The position numbers and the translations under genes were made by a program. DNA of 64,000 bases from Bretschneidera sinensis (lineage: Eukaryota; Streptophyta; Magnoliopsida; Brassicales; Akaniaceae), in contig CM043699.1 of assembly GCA_023935145.1 (NCBI GenBank), forward strand, positions 130,193,036 to 130,257,035, given 5' to 3'. Below are positions 1 to 13,100 of the stretch, piece by piece; position 1 is the first letter of the stretch; every line of letters starts with the position of its first letter. The notes under the pieces are model-generated. The model was given only the letters and a program-made list of their open reading frames with translations, searched no databases and was not told where the DNA came from.

Positions 1-3000
1 CAAGAATATCTTCTATGGACAAGTATTCTTCCAGGCATCATGAATCTTCTTTGTCATCCAGAGTGGTTTATGACAGGCATGGGCGTAGCCCCAGCCATTC
101 TGAGCGGTCCCCACGTGATCGGACCAGGTATTATGATTACAGGGAGCGGAGCCCAGTGCGACCTGAGAGATCCCCATATGCTCGTGAAAAGTCTCCATAT
201 GATCGGAGCCGTCATCATGATCATAGAAACCGAAGTCCTAGTTATGCAGAACGGTCCCCACAGGATCGAGCTAGACCCCATGATCGCAGGGATCGGACCC
301 CAAACTATTTGGAACGAACCCCTCTTGATCGGAGTAGGCTCAATAATTATAGAGAAACAGGTAGAAAAGGTGGATCAAGTGAGAAACGGAACTCTCAGTA
401 TGGTAATAAAGGGCAAGAAGAGAAGCTCAGCCAGAAGGATTCTAGTGGAAAAGACTCACATTTATCTGCTAAAGAATCTCAAGATAGAAACAGTGTGCAT
501 AATTTTAATGTATTAGATGAGAAAAATGCCACCTGTGAGTCTCTAAAAGAAGAGAAGGCTCATAGTCCAAGCATAAATTGCAAAGAATATCCCCTAGTTG
601 ATGGAGCTCCTCCAGAAGAGTTGCTATCCATGGAGGAAGATATGGATATATGTAACACGCCACCTCATGTCCCAGTGGTGGCTGATTCATCCGCAGGGAA
701 ATGGGTTTACCTTGATTATTATGGTGTGGAGTGTGGGCCTTCTAACTTATGCGACCTTAAAGCGCTTATGGAAGAAGGGGCTCTTTTGTCAGATCATTTG
801 ATCAAGCACTTAGATAGTGATAGGTGGGTAACTGTTGAAAATGCAGCATCCCCGTTGGTGTCTTTGAATTTTCAGTCCATTGTATCAGAGGCTGTAACGC
901 AGCTGGTCAGCCCACCAGAACCTCCTGGTAATCTGTTGGCAGATGCTGGGGATGCGCAACCCGGTATTCAGATTGCCGAGGAGACACAGGCTCCTTTGCC
1001 ACTGCCCATTTGTTGGTCAGATTGTAGTGCAACTATGTTAGAACCTTTAGAAGATCTCCACATTGATGAAAGGGTTGGAGCCCTGTTAGAGGGTTTTACC
1101 ATCATTCCTGGCAGGGAACTTGAGACAGTTGGGGGTAACGAATTATTTGTATTCATTATTAGCTTTTTCTGTTACAAATCTTAAAACTTGTTCTTATGAT
1201 TGCTTTTGTATTTCTCACCTATTCTTCCAGGAGGAGAGTTCTTATTTTTACCCATTTTTTTTTTGGAATTTTATCATGTTGCAGAAGCTTTGAAAATGAC
1301 ATTTGAACTCAGGGAGTGGGAAGAATGGGCAATTTTTGAAGGTACATGTTTCTTTTTTTTTTCAAGGGGAAAGAGTACATCTTTCAATGGCATTGCTTGT
1401 ACTTCATGAATAATATTTAGTATTTATTTTTTTGTAGCAACTATGATCTTTTTTCTTTATATATATTTCTGGTTGACATACTGATATTTGCTTATTCAGG
1501 AGTGACATGCTGGCAATTGAATTTTTTGTTCCGCCCTTTGAAAATATTTTGTATTGATGTTAGATTGTGGGCCCCTGTTATTTAATCATTTGTGAATTAT
1601 TTCCTAATCTGGTTGTTGAATGAATTTTGGATTCTTCTATTCTGTTAGTCGCTATATGATCCTGGTGGGGTTGGTATACTGTACTTTTGCCCCTTCTACC
1701 CCAGAAATTTCTAAGTCCTGTAACTGCAGTGTTTGCTTAAGTTAGCTGTAAACTGACATTATCTTTTTCTCAATTAGAAAATCTCATAACACCTCAAAAA
1801 TGTTTCTTTGACTGTCACTTTGATTTAGGGTTATATTTCATGATAACTCAAAGTTGAAAACAGCTTAGAAGGCTGTGGTCTAAATGAGCTGTTGGTATGA
1901 CAAACGAGTTGGAGAAGTTCAATATCAAGTCAAGACAGTTCTTCTATGTAGTTATATACAAAATTAAACAAGAAGTACTTTATCCTAAAAAAATAAAAGG
2001 AAAATAAACAAGATGTAACACTGATGCTCTTTACTCTAGCATTAAACCTTTTGAGTAGAAGTACTGAACAACTAGTTTGGATTCTCATGCTTCCTTATAT
2101 AGCTTAAGGCATATTTATCTCATGAAAAAAGTCTATTATGGATGTATGCAGGTTTTACCTGGCATCTAGCTCACATAGCGGACCAGGATAATAAAAAAGC
2201 TGATTTCTCAAGATCTTCTGACATCAAGTCAAGTGAAGCTGGGGAATTCAGGTTAAGTGCATCCTCTGACAAGGATCATGGTTTTGTAAGTGGAGACGAG
2301 GGTGACTGGTTTTCTGGCCGATGGTCATGCAAGGGAGGGGACTGGAAGAGGGATGATGAAGCTGGCCAAGATAGACCTCATAGAAAGAAACTTGTTCTCA
2401 ATGATGGTTTCCCATTGTGCCAGATGCCAAAGTCTGGGTACGAGGACCCTCGTTGGCATCATAAGGATGATTTCTATTATCCTTCTCACAACAGAAGGCT
2501 TGACCTTCCTCCTTGGGCTTTTTCTTGCCTAGATGAAATAAATCAAATTAAGCCTGCTGTTGTAAGGGGAATGAAGGGAACCGTGCTTCCAGTAGTCAGG
2601 ATAAATGCATGTGTGGTTAAGGAACATGGTTCATTTATTTCTGAGTCTCGCACGAAAGTTCGAGGGAGAGAGAGGTACTCGACAAGGACTGCTCGACCAC
2701 ACTCTGCAACTAGTGATGTCAAAAGAGCATCTGCTGAAAGTGATTCTCAATCAATTTCTGCCAATGATCAAGAGTCACAGAGCTCTTGGAAGGGTAGCAC
2801 ATCCATTAACACCCCTAAAGACCGTCTTTGCACAGTTTATGATTTACAATTGCATTTGGGTCACTGGTACTACCTTGATGGTGCTGGGCATGAACAAGGG
2901 CCTTCATCATTTTCAGAGCTGCAGCTCTTAGTAGATCAAGGTACTATCCAAAAGCACAGCAGTGTATTTAGGAAATTTGATAAAGTTTGGGTTCCAGTTA

Positions 3001-4073
3001 CCCCTGCCTCAGGAACTTCTGAAGTCACTGCCAAGATTCAAAAGGAGAACCTTGCATCATCTGCTGATTCCTTGGGACGTCCTCTCCCACAGTCACAGGG
3101 TGCTGCCCTTAGTGAAAGTAACTCAAATTTGAGTTCATTTCACAGCCTGCACCCACAGTTCATTGGTTATACCCATGGGAAGCTCCATGAATTGGTAATG
3201 AAATCATATAAAAGCCGGGAGTTTGCTGCTGCCATAAATGAGGTTTTAGATCCATGGATTAACGCAAGACAGCCAAAGAAAGAGATGGAAAAGCACATTT
3301 ACCAAAAATCAGGTATGGATATACAAGTCCTTTTCAATTTATCAGAGGCGTCCAGGGTTGAATTTTACATAGTAGCATATTTGTCTTAGAATGAGATTTT
3401 TAACATAGGCTGTTCTCATCTCCCATTCGTGCACATTTTAAGTGATGGATCTATTACTCGCCCTTGAGCTAGGTTATGACCTATGTTTTATGTTCGGGCA
3501 CTATCATCTTCCTTTCTCTTCTTATAAAAAAATCTCTTTTTTTGATAAAAAATAAAATAAAAAAATCTCCCTCTCTCTCATTTTGTTGCTGTAATCTTTT
3601 ATATTATTTAAGTGTTTTTTGTAATGTACTTTAACTCATAATTATTTATATTGGAGGCTTGGATCCATCTTTCTGTACCATCTGCTGCATGAACCATTTT
3701 CTCTTGGAGAGTTTTCTTTCATGTTCTATTATCTGTTTACAAGTGATCAAGCATGTTTTGAGTTTCTTGCATTGCCTTTTAACTACTGGTTTTCTCATAG
3801 TTACCAAGAACTCGGTAGCCCTTATTCGCGGTATGGGTACGGGAAGTGGTACGTTACCCACCCCGTATACGGTACGTTGGAGGTAGACTTAAATGGTTTA
3901 TATCATGTATAAAATTAAGATATTAGATATATTTATGATGCAATATAAATAGAAGATAATAATAGTTTAGAAGATATTAGAGTTTTGATAAAATAGTAAA
4001 GTCAACAAACATAATATTAGAAAACATAATTTAAGACTAAAGTATGAGCATTCTCTTAAATCCTTTCTTGTGT

Positions 4074-4124
<51 letters not shown>

Positions 4125-7100
4125 AACTTTTGGATTAGAGGATTTTGTTTTTGTAAATAATGATGATCTCTTATGCTTAGTTGATTTCTTGCATTGTAAT
4201 TAGGGCTTTTGGTGCACCGTCTTGGTGCTTCTCTATAAATTTTTTGCTTATAAAAAATATATATTTTAATTTTTTAGCTAAAAGTCTTAATAAAAATTTA
4301 GATCGCCAATGTTAGGGATCCTGTGTGCGAATGCACCATGAATCGGAACGTAGGGTCCGGATCGTGGTTCGAAGGAGGTATAGGGATCCTGGTAACCTCT
4401 TGGTTCATTTTTTTAAAGAAGTAGATTTGATTGATTTCCATCTTTTCTCTTCCAAGTTTTTCTTGTATTGTTTTCATATACTAGGGTCATGCTTCCTGTT
4501 CTTTTCAGCAATTTATATATCAAATAAAACAGACATGCATCTATTCCAACACAACTCGAAAAATCCTTAGTTTTCGCCCTGTTTTTTTATATTAAAATGA
4601 CAGTCATGTCCTTTTCTCCCTCTTTCAGCCCCAACTCTATTGGCTTTCCTCTGGTACATTCATTTTTGTGTGTGCACATCATATTATATTTTCTTTTACT
4701 GATAGAATTAGTAAGATTTTTATTGTGTTTTCTGTTTTATTTTATTTTCTTGGGTTGCTTCTGGGCTGCAAACTAAAGAAGGTGGCATGCAGGCATGTTT
4801 GCATTTCCATGTATCTGTTTATGTATGTATAGACACATGTATTGAACTATATAACAATTCTGATGCGTTTATCTTTTTGGTGGATGTTTCTGGGCTTGTA
4901 ATCTCCAGAAGGTGATGCACGTGCCAGCAAAAGAGCTCGGGTGCTGGCTGATGAGAGCGAAGAAGAGTGTGAAATGGAAGATGCGCAGTTAGTTCAAAAG
5001 GACGAATTAGCATTTGAGGATTTATGTGGCTATGCGACCTTCCATGTAGAAGAGAGTGCATGTTCTGAAACCGAATTGGCGAGCTGGGGTTTGTTGGATG
5101 GTCATACGCTGGCTCGAGTCTTTCATTTCTTGAAATCTGACATGAAATCCCTTGCATTTGCTTCTGTGACTTGTAAACATTGGAGAGCTGCTGTCAAGTT
5201 TTACAAAGATATTTCAAGACAGGTTGACTTATCATCTGTCGGTCCTAACTGCACTGACTCCATATTCTGGAATATTATGGTAGGTTTTTCTATTTTGTTT
5301 AACGCAAAAGGACATGAGAAATATTTTGGTTTATCCCAGGTTTAATGTAATTGTTTTCTTGCAGAATGGTTATAGCAAAGAAAAGGTAAATTCTATGGTT
5401 CTCATTGGTTGCACAAACATCACTTCCAGCACGCTTGAAGAAATTCTTCGTTTGTTTCCTAGTCTATCTTCTATAGACATTAGAGGATGCAGTCAGTTTG
5501 GGGAGTTGGCCCTCAGATTTCCAAATGTTAATTGGTTCAAGGGCCGAAGTTCACGTGATGCAAGGATCTCTGAAGAGTCACATTTTAACATAAAGAGTCT
5601 GAAACAGATTACTGAGAAAGCTTCATCAGTTTCTAAAACTATGGGTCTTGGTAGTGATATGGATGATTTTGGTGATTTGAAGGATTATTTTGATAGTGTA
5701 GACAAGAGAGATTCAGCAAATCAATTATTCGGTCGAAGCTTATACAAACGTTCAAAACTGTTTGATGCGAGAAGATCTTCATCCATTCTATCTAGGGATG
5801 CCCGTATTAGGAGATGGGCCATAAAAAAATCTGAAAATGGATATAAACGGATGGAGGAATTCCTTGCTTCGAGTCTTAAGGACATCATGAAGGAGAATAC
5901 CTTTGATTTTTTTGTGCCCAAGGTACTTTCAATAATTTGTTTCGTGTCTTGCTTTACCACAGATGTCTTTTGCTGCATATTTTGAATAAATATCCAATCC
6001 TCATGTCTCTTGTTGACCAGGTTGCAGAAATTGAGAAAAGAATGAAAAAAGGCTATTACATTAGCCATGGATTGGGTTCTGTCAAGGAGGACATAAGCCG
6101 AATGTGCAGAGATGCAATAAAGTAAGGTTTCTAGCTGTCTCTTTTTGTCCTGCATTATCTGCCTTGGTTAAAAATATTACAAAATATCAAGCCTTTGTAG
6201 AATTGATGCCATATTGTTGTTACAAATTCCCTCTGAGGCCGTTCAGAATTTTAGTGAAAATTGTGAGTAGAAAATTGTGAGTAGAAAATTTGAACTACAG
6301 CCCTAAATCAAAACACATTTTTTTAATAATAAATCAAAGCACTTAGGTGCAACACCTTTCTGTGGGGCTGTAAGTTTTTTTGTTGTGTTTTGCAGATATT
6401 AGGTTGCTGTTTTTGATTGTACATTCTTATTTCTCTTGATGTTCTGCTCAACTCAACTAAGCCTTAATCCCAAACTAGTTGGATCTGCTGAATGAATCCT
6501 TTTCCACCCAAAAAAAACCCGGTTAAGACCGTATCTTTATTCTTTTCTCTCTTTGTTAAGTTCATACCATATATACATGGGGAATGCTAACTTGCCCCAC
6601 TTAAGGCACAAGTTGTGCCCCAATTTACTTGGACCTAAATTACCCTCATAAGTTTAGCGTTATGAAAGGATGATAAAAGGCAGAATGGTCGACAAAGACT
6701 GATCAGGAGTTGCAGTGTGGCTTTTGAGACCTGGTGTGAGATTTGATCATGCAAGACTTGGATTATTTCAGCGAACAAGCACAAATTCTCTCTCTCTCTC
6801 TCTCTCCATAAAAGACCATGGATGCACAGGTGCGATACCCATAAGACCCATCATCATCATCATCATCATCATCATCGAGAACCTACTGGAGACTGAGCAA
6901 GAAAGATTTCTTTCCAGAAAACTCTTCCAAAACATGTCTTCCTACAAAATCAGATCTCAATGCTTGTGTAGATAATTTTGTGTTCAATTGCAGTGAATAG
7001 CAATTTTGTAATTGTATTTAATTGAAGAGAGACACAGAGGAGAGAGAAAGTAGTAGAGAGAGTAGATGAGACAAAGGAGTAGAGGAGAGAGTGAAGGAGC

Positions 7101-10100
7101 AGAGAGAAAGCAGAGAGGGCATAGAGATCTGGTTTGCCTTTTCTTTAATTACTAAAAAGAATTATTTGACATTACACAAATATCCCTACTTAAGTGAGGT
7201 CAGGTGTCAGCGACAATTTTGGTCCAAGTAATTTGAGGCATAATGCTACCTTGTGTTTTAAGTGGGGCAAGTTTGCATTCCCGTATTTATCTCTCTCCCT
7301 GTCTTAATATGTTCCTTAAGTTTTACCAATAAAAAATATATTCCTGTATTGCACTATCACTTTTTAGTTCTTCCGTCGCATTTTTTTGGCAATGTGCTGC
7401 ATATGGATTAGTTAATGGTTCTTTTTTCTTCTACTTATATACATATTCTGTGCATGTAGAGCAAAGAATCGGGCTGGTGCTGGAGACATGAATCACATCA
7501 TTACTTTACTTATCCAACTTGCCACACGTTTGGAAGAGGGTTCTAAGGTTACTTCTTCATATGAAAGAGAGGAGTTGATAAAATCATGGCAAGATGACTC
7601 ACCTGCAGGGTTCTGCTCATCAGCCTCTAAGTACAGGAAGAAACTCAGCAAATTAGTCACTGGAAGGAAGTACATAAACAAGAGCAACGGCACTTCCTTT
7701 GCAAATGGTGGTTCTGATTATGGAGAATATGCATCTGATAGAGAAATCAGAAAGCATTTATCCAAATTGAATCGAAAATCTCTTGATTCAGGAAGTGAAA
7801 CATCTGATGGCCTTGACCAGTCTTCCGAAGATGGCAAGAGTGATAGTGATAGCTCTTCTTCAGATACAGAAAGTGACTTGGATTTCCGCTCTGAAGGTCG
7901 GTCTGGGGACTCAAGAGGAGATGGCTACTTTACAGCAGATGAGGCATTTGATTCTATGACTGAAGAACGTGAATGGGGTGCTCGCATGACAAAAGCTAGC
8001 CTGGTTCCTCCTGTTACTAGGAAATATGAAGTCATCGATCAGTATGTTATTGTTGCGGATGAGGAAGATGTGCAACGAAAGATGCGAGTATCTTTACCAG
8101 AGGACTATGCTGAGAAGCTCAGTGCACAGAAAAATGGCATTGAGGAGTTAGATATGGAACTTCCTGAAGTGAAGGACTATAAACCTAGAAAGATGCTTGG
8201 CGACCAAGTTATAGAACAAGAGGTTTATGGAATTGATCCCTATACTCATAATCTTTTACTTGATTCCATGCCAGAGGAATTGGATTGGCCTCTGCTGGAT
8301 AAACATTTGTTTATAGAAGATGTACTGCTTCGTACCCTGAACAAGCAGGTTAGGCACTTCACGGGGACTGGGAACACCCCAATGGTGTATTCTTTAAAGC
8401 CTGTGATTGAAGAAATCAAAGAGGCTGCTGAGGACTGTGATGTACGAACCATGAAGATGTGTCAGGGTATCATGAGGGCCATAAACAATCGTCCTGATGA
8501 CAAATATGTTGCTTACCGGAAGGTATAGCGGGTCATCCATTTATAGAATGAGCTTAATATGATTTTCTGTTGCTCTTTTTGCCTTTTTCAGGGATATATT
8601 AGTTTCTTGTTCTTTGCTTTGGTGGTGCTGATTTTTTTCCTACTTGGATGTGTTTAACCAGGGTCTTGGTGTTGTCTGCAACAAAGAAGGTGGTTTTGGA
8701 GATGATGATTTTGTTGTGGAGTTTTTGGGAGAGGTAGGGATGTAAATTTGCTTATGGGAATTAATCTTGGAGGCACAGCTGCAGTGCAAATAATGTCTAC
8801 TTTCCCATTTTCATCATGACAATTTTGAATAATTTCACCTAGCAATTTATGTTTGCTTTGTTATTTACAATTTTGGTTGGGCTTCTGGCTTTAGAATGAA
8901 GCCTTTTTTTTCAAAGTCTTCTGATACTGAAAGCTAATAATTTTTATAGGTTTATCCTGTTTGGAAATGGTTCGAGAAGCAAGATGGGATTCGGTCTTTA
9001 CAGAAAAACAGTAACGATCCAGCTCCGGAATTTTACAACATATATCTTGAGAGGCCAAAGGTGTTCAGTTGATGGAATTTTAAATATGCTTGTTATGTTT
9101 GCTTTGCTTGAACATCTTTGTCTGAACATTTGTTGCTATCTGACAGGGTGATGCCGATGGGTATGATTTAGTTGTTGTCGATGCCATGCATAAGGCAAAC
9201 TATGCAAGTCGAATTTGTCACTCCTGCCGACCTAATTGTGAAGCAAAGTAAGTTTGTTTTCTGCTACTTGCTGTTTCTGATATTGGTGTCGGCTTGTATG
9301 GGAAACACATACATGTACTGAATGTAAGTTAGAATTTTAAAATGTGGAGTGACATATTTGGCTGATTTATCATTCATGATCATCAAAATTGATGTATACT
9401 CATTATTGTTTGGCTGGAGGCATTTGACTGCATTTTGCTTAAACTTTAAATCTGTAACTCAGGAGTTTTCACTTGTTGGAGCTTTTACCATTATGATGTG
9501 AAGACCAAATTATGCAAGAAGAAATTAATGTTATATCTGCAGAATTCCTTCCATGAGTCAAATTTAAATTTTTTAAAGTGATTCTCTTAGGTGTTCAAAG
9601 CTGGAATCAAGCCATTAATGGCCAGTAGCCTTTGACCTTGTTTTCATTTGAAGTGAAGTTGTAAATTACAGTTCTCTGATCTTAGATTTACTTTCCTTTT
9701 ATGTTGATGTCATGGATGTTATGTTAGATTCTCTCTCTGTCTGTCTCTCTCTCTTTTGCTAGTTAGGGCAAGTCTTTTAAGCGATGGTTGTAAAATATGC
9801 TAAAATTATGCTAGTATATTTTATAAGATAGATATTTATATGTGTGATCTAAAATAAAATGTGAGAATAATACTACTCATTTTCTCGAACTTCCAGATAC
9901 TTTTATTGTTTGCATGAGACAATTTGTAATTGAAGTCTGGCTCTTGATAATCTGATTATTGGTAGACTATTTTTAATGTAACTACTACATTTTATCCTCC
10001 TAACTTTGTTTTTACTAACATTTTCTTGAATGCAGAGTTACTGCTGTAGATGGTCAGTACCAGATTGGGATTTATAGTGTACGAGAAATTCGACATGGTG

Positions 10101-13100
10101 AGGAGATCACATTTGACTATAATTCCGTTACAGAGGTATGTCTTTTCTTTCTTTCAGCATTGTGAAAAACAAAACTTTCATAGGGCATATTAGGAAGGGG
10201 TTTTTGAAAACTGTTTTCAGTTTTCAAAAACTTCTTTCCATGTTTGGCAAACAGTTTTCAAAAGTAATTTTCTAAAATTGTTTTATGAAAACCCCAAATT
10301 AGTGTTTTCTGATATAATTTTCGAAAAATAGCCCTAAAATCAGTGTTCATTTCTCTGTTTCATTCTTCTTCCATGGTATATAAAAAATTAAAATTTTGAA
10401 ATAAAATAATATTAATTATTTTTAAGTATTTAGTAAATATGAGAAATAAAATTAATATAGATTTTAAATTTAAACTCAAAACTAAAAATAATTACAAGGT
10501 GTATCAAAACAGTTTTCAAAATAAGATTATCTAAACAACATTTCACTGTTTTCTGTTTTGGAAACAATTTTCGAGTTATAGTTATCTAAACATGTTTTCT
10601 TCAGAAAGGGTCAGAAAACTGTTTTCAGTTTTCATTTTCAAAAACAATTTTCGAAAACTGAAAACAAAAAATTGTTATCCAAACATGCCCATATCGTTTT
10701 ATCTGATGAGTGTTGGCTCTTTATGTTACAGAGCAAGGAAGAATATGAGGCGTCTGTTTGTTTGTGCGGCAGTCAAGTCTGCCGGGGCAGCTACTTGAAT
10801 CTTACAGGCGAAGGAGCATTTCAAAAGGTGCAGATCCCAGTGCACTTTTCTTAGTTCTCAAAATATTTCTGGTCAAAAAGGACTAGTTTGAGGGATCTTT
10901 GGTAGTGTTAATGGACACATTAACGTGGAAGGCCTGCGGGAGCAACGATCTCCCTTCACCAATGATTAAATAATTCTTATTTTTTCCTTGTAGTGTTTGT
11001 TGTAGGAAGTTGAACTTACATATCCTCTTATACCTTGATTTTTAAAAGTTATTTTATGAGGTATGCTGTTTATCAGGTACTCAAGGAGTGGCATGGAATG
11101 CTAGATCGACATCAGCTCATGCTAGAAGCTTGTGAATTAAATTCAGTCTCTGAAGAAGATTATCTTGACTTAGGAAGGGCTGGCTTGGGCAGTTGTTTGC
11201 TTGGCGGGTTGCCAAACTGGGTGGTTGCGTATTCGGCTCGTCTGGTGTGTCTTTGACCTCTCATTTCATCATGTCCTTTCTTGTTTATGAGGGCATGGGT
11301 TGAAGGGTTAAATTTTGATTTTCTCTGACATATTCCTTTTGGATGAAGGTGAGGTTCATAAATTTCGAGAGAACAAAACTTCCTGAGGAAATTCTGAAGC
11401 ATAATTTGGAAGAAAAAAGGAAATATTTTTCTGAAATATGTTTTGAGGTTGAGAAGAGTGATGCAGAGGTTCAGGTAAGTGGTGATTTCGCATTCTCTCT
11501 GTCTCACGCACACTCGAATTATTTGCATGCAATAGTCAGGTATCCTTTTGTAGGGGTATGCCAGTTACTTGTGAATGCTCATCTTATATCTACTATTCTA
11601 CTTTTGGATGAGACAGGCTGAGGGTGTCTACAATCAGAGGCTTCAGAATTTGGCTGTTACTCTTGACAAGGTGACTGTCTTGCCTTTCTTTAAATAACAA
11701 GTTCTAAGATTGATTGTTGTTACTTAGTAAAATTTCTGGACATGACACATGTACTGTGATGTCGACCCATCATGGATGGGCTTACTATGGAACTCTGAAC
11801 TAGAAGGTTGCATGTTAAGATGATTTAGAACAGGTAATTTTGGACTTCTTGTCAGTTATTATAGGTCCTATTTGAAGTTAGCCTTCCCGTAACCACTTGA
11901 TTATTCTCTCTTTCATGCTCAATTAATTGTAGTAAGCCATCCTTATCTCTCAGCTATTTTTGATTCATGACGCTGTACCTACCAGATCTCTGCTATGTAT
12001 TTAAAAGCATATGCTTTACTTTCATAGTGCTTCATATTTTTTTTTCATCTAATGCCCTGTACAGGTGAGGTATGTTATGAGATGCGTGTTTGGTGACCCA
12101 AAGAAAGCTCCCCCTCCACTGGAGAGGCTTAGTCCTGAAGCAGTTGTTTCCTTCCTCTGGAAAGGAGAGGGATCACTTGTTGAGGAGCTTCTTCAGTGCA
12201 TGTCTCCTCATGTGGAAGAAGACATTCTAAATGATCTCAAGTCTAAGATTCTTGCTCACGATCCATCAGGGTCAGATGATATCCTGAAAGAACTTCAGAA
12301 ATCCTTGTTATGGTGAGTGGAATGCACTGCTTCAGATTGTTTCTGCTTGTTAAGCTTCAACTTGGTAAAATATTCAGTCTTTATACAACTTGTTCTTCTT
12401 GAAGGCTGAGGGATGAGGTTCGGAATCTTCCATGTACATACAAGTGTCGGAACGATGCCGCAGCCGACTTGATACATATTTATGCTTACGTGAAGTGCTT
12501 CTTTAGAGTTCAGGTTAGTCTTGTTACTTACTCTGAGGCTCCGTTTCCATTGTGATTATGTGCTGATCTTCATTTGATCTAAATCAACATTCATTTCTGT
12601 GCAGGAATACAAGGCTGTAACGTCTCCCCCTGTCTACATTAGTCCACTTGACTTGGGGCCCAAGTACGCTGATAAGATAGGAGCAGGTTTTCAGGAGTAT
12701 CGCAAGACATATGGTGAGAATTATTGTTTAGGGCAGCTGATTTTTTGGCATAACCAGACTAATGCTGAGCCAGATTGTAGCCTGGCTAGAGCGAGTAGGG
12801 GTTGCTTGTCATTACCCGACATTAGTTCCTTCTATGCCAAGGTTCAGAAACCATCAAGACATCGTGTTTATGGCCCAAAGACTGTAAAATTTATGCTGGC
12901 ACGGATGGTGAGTTTTTTTTTTAATGTTTTAATTTTGGTGTGTTCTAAGCTTTTAAATTACAATATATCTGAGCGTATGCTGATGTGTTTATTGGGCATG
13001 TGTCGACATGTTTGCTTCTTCAGAGCAGTCAGTTACTCCTAAACTCCTTTAGGATTGCCCTTGATAGCCCAGTAATTGTGGAATTGCGCTCATTTTTTGA

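Noticed and set aside
40..516. 158-codon plus-strand frame overlapping the first ATXR3 exon
   Set aside because: It is out of frame with the clearly coding RS-like and GYF-like sequence and is a by-product of the repeated DNA words.
4310..4400. Possible tRNA-like GTGGTTCGAAGG stretch
   Set aside because: No complementary acceptor stem or anticodon arm could be paired around it.
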